Below the pieces are notes generated by a model that saw nothing but the letters and a program-made list of their open reading frames with translations, searched no databases and was not told the origin of the DNA. Below are positions 61,145-64,000 of a DNA stretch of 64,000 bases, one piece after another. Made by a program: the position numbers and the translations under genes. The first letter of the stretch is position 1, and every line of letters begins with the position of its first letter. Origin of the DNA: JAFDVJ01 sp964487505 (GTDB lineage: Bacteria; Acidobacteriota; Blastocatellia; Pyrinomonadales; Pyrinomonadaceae); NCBI GenBank assembly GCA_964487505.1, contig CAZARD010000001.1, forward strand, positions 28,754 to 92,753. Direction: 5' to 3'.

Positions 61145-62410
61145 TCATTCGCTCCGGAGTGCCTCGATCGGATCGAGCCGCGAGGCTCGACGCGCCGGAA
61201 GCACGCCGAAAACTATCCCGACCGCGCACGACAGCGCGATCGCCGCGAACACGGCGCGCACCGGCAAACCGACCGGAAAGCCTGTCAAAAGGGCGGCGAG
61301 TTTAACCACGACGAACGCCAGCGCGAGTCCTATCATCCCGCCTATCAGCGTCAGCAACGTGGCCTCGAACAGGAATTGCGTCAATATGTCGCGGCGGCGC
61401 GCGCCGATCGCGATCCGGATCCCGATCTCCCGCGTTCGTTCCGTGACCGACGCGAGCATCATGTTCATCACGACGACGCCGCCGACCACGAGCGCGATCA
61501 TCGTCAATGGATAGGTGATCGTCGCGACCAACCCGGTAAGCGTCGAAGTGAATGCCTGTACGCTTTTGGCCGTCGTCAGACTGAAATCGTCGGCATCGTT
61601 CGGTCCGAGTTTCCTTATCAGCCGCATTCCGACGCGGACCATTTCCTCGGTTTCGGCGACCGAAAGTCCGGATTCCGGCCGCGCCCGCGCAAGGATCGAC
61701 ATCGAACGCGAACGGCTGCCGAAGATCCGCCCGAAGGTCCCGAGCGGAATCTGCACGAACGCGTCCTGCGAGGCACCGAACGCCGATCCGCGCGGTTCGG
61801 CGACGCCGATCACCGTGTACGGCAACTGTCCGATCCGGATCTCGCTCCCGACCGGCTCGCTCGTTGGGAAAAGTTCGTCGGCAATGTCGGTTCCGATAAC
61901 CGCGACGTTCGATCGGTAGTAGTCGTCGGTCGGTGTGAATTCCCTTCCGCGCGCCAGCTTGATGGACGTCAGCGACGTGATGTTCGGCGTCACTCCCTGG
62001 ATGCCGATGCCCTGAATGGTCTTCTCGCCGCGGCGCACCGGCAGTCCGGCATCTACCTGAGCCCCGATCTCGAGCGTCTCGTCAAAACGCCCTCGGAGCA
62101 GTTCCATTTCGTCGGCCAGAATATCCGGCCGGCGGGCGAGCGCGGTCACGAATTCCTGTCCGTCGCCCGAAAAATCCTGGAATGCCGCCTTGTCGACGCG
62201 GACGACGTCGGGAGCGAAGTTCGCGGTTTGGGAAACAATGAAATTTCCGACGCCCTCGAGCAGGGCCGAAACCAGAGCGACGACGGCGACGCCGATGACG
62301 ATGCCGATGACGGTCAGGAAAGAACGGAGCCGGTGCGCGCGCACCGAATCCCAGGCGACCCCTAGAAATTCGCCCGATCGGGCCAAGACACTCTTTACTT
62401 GCGCGAACAC
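61145..62410 (-). CDS. MacB-like ABC transporter permease, first of a pair
   Basis: 421 residues, GTG start at 62410 behind AAGGGGGA. Same layout as the gene at 59847: one helix (about 29-52), periplasmic core with GVTPNITSLTSIKLARGREF, and the FtsX part VTERTREIGIRIAIGARRRDIL and ARRASRLDPIEALRSE. Efflux or lipoprotein transport is the family role. No ATPase, membrane-fusion protein or TolC gene is nearby. Confidence 0.88.
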   Translation of the reverse strand: MFAQVKSVLARSGEFLGVAWDSVRAHRLRSFLTVIGIVIGVAVVALVSALLEGVGNFIVSQTANFAPDVVRVDKAAFQDFSGDGQEFVTALARRPDILADEMELLRGRFDETLEIGAQVDAGLPVRRGEKTIQGIGIQGVTPNITSLTSIKLARGREFTPTDDYYRSNVAVIGTDIADELFPTSEPVGSEIRIGQLPYTVIGVAEPRGSAFGASQDAFVQIPLGTFGRIFGSRSRSMSILARARPESGLSVAETEEMVRVGMRLIRKLGPNDADDFSLTTAKSVQAFTSTLTGLVATITYPLTMIALVVGGVVVMNMMLASVTERTREIGIRIAIGARRRDILTQFLFEATLLTLIGGMIGLALAFVVVKLAALLTGFPVGLPVRAVFAAIALSCAVGIVFGVLPARRASRLDPIEALRSE

Positions 62411-62578
62411 GCTGATCCCCCTTGCTTACTCGATGATAGAACTTCGGCCACGGAACGCAAAAGAGGCGGACATAAACTTCGTCCGGATGCCAAGAAACCG
62501 CTCTAAAAGCCCTCTGGGCAAAGCCGTTTGCGGTCTTTCGGTCTCCGACGTCATCTTTAGTTTTGACGGCGATACGGG

Positions 62579-62965
62579 TCAGAGCCAAACCGCGATAATG
62601 TAGGATTTTACGTTGTTAGGTTCAGACTGCAGGACCCTGTCGAAATCAGGTATCGCGTTTTGCGATTCGCCGATCATGAAATAAACGATACCGCGTTCGC
62701 TCAACGCGGCGACGTGGTCTGGATCAAGTTCGATGGCTTTGGAATAGCTTTCGATCGCGGGTCTGATCTCAAACTTGTCCCAAAGGGCTTTGCCCTGTTT
62801 GAAAAACTCGTCGGCTTTGACCTTGTTCGCAGCCGAAGGAACCGGCACAACCGATTTTACGCGCGGTTTTTCCGGTTTTGGAGTCGGACCCGTCTTTTGG
62901 GTAAATGAACCAACGACTCCCAGAACGCAGATCATCAGCACGAAGCCGATTCGTTTTTGGTCCAT
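62579..62965 (-). CDS. Small exported TPR protein
   Basis: 128 residues. Signal peptide-like start, Lys/Pro linker (TGPTPKPEKPRVK), then two to three TPR units (ADEFFKQGKALWDKFE, AIESYSKAIELDPDHVAAL, AIPDFDRVLQSEPNNV). The chain ends right after a unit (SYIIAVWL), so it may be a shortened version of a longer protein. Confidence 0.7.
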   Translation of the reverse strand: MDQKRIGFVLMICVLGVVGSFTQKTGPTPKPEKPRVKSVVPVPSAANKVKADEFFKQGKALWDKFEIRPAIESYSKAIELDPDHVAALSERGIVYFMIGESQNAIPDFDRVLQSEPNNVKSYIIAVWL

Positions 62966-63004
62966 AAACCGGGATTACGCAATAAAGGCGAATCTTTTTG
63001 ATAG

Positions 63005-63100
63005 TCGCCGTTGCGATCTTTGCGGGCTTTGCGCGAAGAACCGGCGTCCACTCGCCAAAAACGCATTTTCCCACGCAAAGACCGCAAAGGGCACAACGTC
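63005..63100. repeat. Inverted GCAAAG-type intergenic repeat
   Basis: TTGCGATCTTTGCGGGCTTT on one side and ACGCAAAGACCGCAAAGG about 60 bases on, in opposite orientation. Similar degenerate sequences occur between genes in many bacteria. It lies between the TPR gene and the insertion sequence. Confidence 0.5.
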
Positions 63101-63180
63101 TGCAAGTCCGAAACTAATCAAGAATCCGCGATGGAAATCCTAACGCGTAATTTGGGATAAAAGAAAAGGGAATTATATAC

Positions 63181-63210
63181 TTGACAAACCCACAGTATAT
63201 AACCTATACT
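63181..63210 (+). promoter_or_regulatory. Promoter of the transposase gene
   Basis: TTGACA (63181-63186), 18 bases, TATACT (63205-63210), then GAGGG before the ATG. Confidence 0.6.
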
Positions 63211-63231
63211 TGTTCATAGATCGAGGGATTT

Positions 63232-64000
63232 ATGAATGACGAACAAATCAATTTAGCCACCTTAGCCCCGTACTTTGCTGACGCCGAGAAAGCCCGCGAA
63301 CTTTTAGAAAACAAGCGGTGGAAAGACGGCGTTGTTTGTCCGCATTGTACCGCTAATCGCGTGTACAAACTAGAGCCGAAAGCCGACTCAAAGAAAGGCG
63401 GTCGGAAAGGGCTTTACAAGTGCGCGGAGTGCCGGAAGCAGTTTACCGTGACGGTCGGCACGATCTTCGAGGATTCCAAAATCCCGCTCAACAAATGGCT
63501 CTGTGCCATTCATTTGATTTGTTCATCCAAGAAAGGTATGTCGGCGCATCAGCTCCACCGATCGCTTGGCATAACTTACAAGTCGGCGTGGTTCATGGCT
63601 CACCGTATCCGTTACGCGATGACACAAGAGCCTTTGTTCGGCAAACTGAACGGCACTGTTGAGGTTGATGAAACTTAGGTTGGCGGCAAGTCCAAGAACA
63701 TGCACAAAGCTGAACGCGAAAGACGCATTCAAGGCCGTGGAGCGGTGGATAAAGCCCCGGTTGTTACCTTGGTCGAACGCGGCGGAAAAGTGCGGTCTTT
63801 GCACGTCGAACATGTCACCGGCGAGAATTTGAAAGCTGCATTGATTGAACACGTGGAAAGGAACGCCCAGATTCACACTGACGAATCTGCATCGTATTCC
63901 TTTGTGTTAGGGGAATTTGCGGGTCATCATTCGGTCAACCACAAACGCGGTGAGTATGTTCGCGGACACGCGCACGTAAACACCGCCGAGAGTTGCCATG
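63232..64000 (+). pseudogene. IS1595-family (ISXO2-like) transposase, interrupted by an amber codon and cut by the window edge
   Basis: Codons 1-148 encode a zinc-ribbon N-terminus (CPHC ... CAEC) and the start of the ISXO2 domain up to VEVDET. There a TAG (63676-63678) stands where the family has Tyr (VDETYVGGK). Reading on in the same frame gives VGGKSKNMHKAERERR, then HTDESASYSF and HVNTAESCH, all family motifs, so the TAG is a point mutation, an error or a real inactivation. More AT-rich than its surroundings, as expected for an insertion sequence. Terminal repeats not found; the right end lies outside. Confidence 0.85.

Noticed and set aside
63676..63678. Programmed readthrough or pyrrolysine at TAG
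   Set aside because: No sign of special context; a simple nonsense mutation of the conserved Tyr codon is the easier explanation.

Overview
The window looks like a metagenome-assembled piece of an Acidobacteriota genome, most likely of the Blastocatellia/Pyrinomonadaceae type. I infer this from a VWFA-related protein of the acidobacterial kind, FG-GAP and TolB/PD40-type surface proteins with Thr-Pro linkers, many short Ala/Asn/Pro-rich lipoproteins, a GC-rich third-position bias, and peculiar GATTTTGG/AATCTTGAATC intergenic repeats. LpxB, a Skp/OmpH chaperone and an outer-membrane beta-barrel show a Gram-negative envelope. Three 100-N gaps (29168-29267, 46375-46474, 50008-50107) all lie inside that repeat family. 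There are no rRNA or tRNA genes and no CRISPR array that I can see.

Layout. 1-11.2 kb: edge-cut GAF-GGDEF sensor; twin low-complexity lipoprotein genes with the same promoter; TPR protein; DUF255 thioredoxin-like protein; Skp; class III aminotransferase; lipoprotein; Tat-exported Fe superoxide dismutase; beta-helix protein. 11.8-15.8 kb: etfA and etfB, separated by an FG-GAP protein gene, each preceded by the same FadR-like palindrome. 15.8-23.3 kb: fatty acid operon (yceD-rpmF-fabH-fabD-acpP-fabF) driven by a near-consensus promoter, then pyrD, a cupin, a small exported protein and ilvE. 23.5-26 kb: PD40 protein with a Thr-Pro microsatellite linker. 26.2-30.7 kb: lpxB-pyrR-pyrB-pyrC.

30.7-36 kb: envelope proteins and an overlapping trio: exported D-aminoacylase, DUF3592 protein and cyclase/formamidase-like hydrolase. 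36-44 kb: a nitrogen-control block with rluA and a TPR gene on one side, an ammonium transporter with a sigma-54 promoter, a divergent NifA-like activator, and glnE. 44-54 kb: VWFA protein, 2Fe-2S ferredoxin, a membrane FHA-trypsin protein, a MacB-like permease, an M28 peptidase and a probable pseudo-peptidase. 53.8-59.5 kb: small membrane protein, isochorismatase-like hydrolase, UvrD/PcrA helicase, and a DUF4139 protein with an insertion that resembles a TonB-receptor plug. 59.8-64 kb: two MacB-like permeases, a TPR protein and an IS1595-type transposase broken by an amber codon at the right edge.

Themes: lipid metabolism (fab genes beside etf genes under a putative fatty-acid-responsive operator), pyrimidine synthesis, nitrogen control and envelope maintenance. 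The best leads are the paired etf operators, the sigma-54 amt promoter facing a NifA-like regulator, the polarity of the intergenic repeats with respect to stop codons, the FHA-trypsin protein and the DUF4139 chimera.
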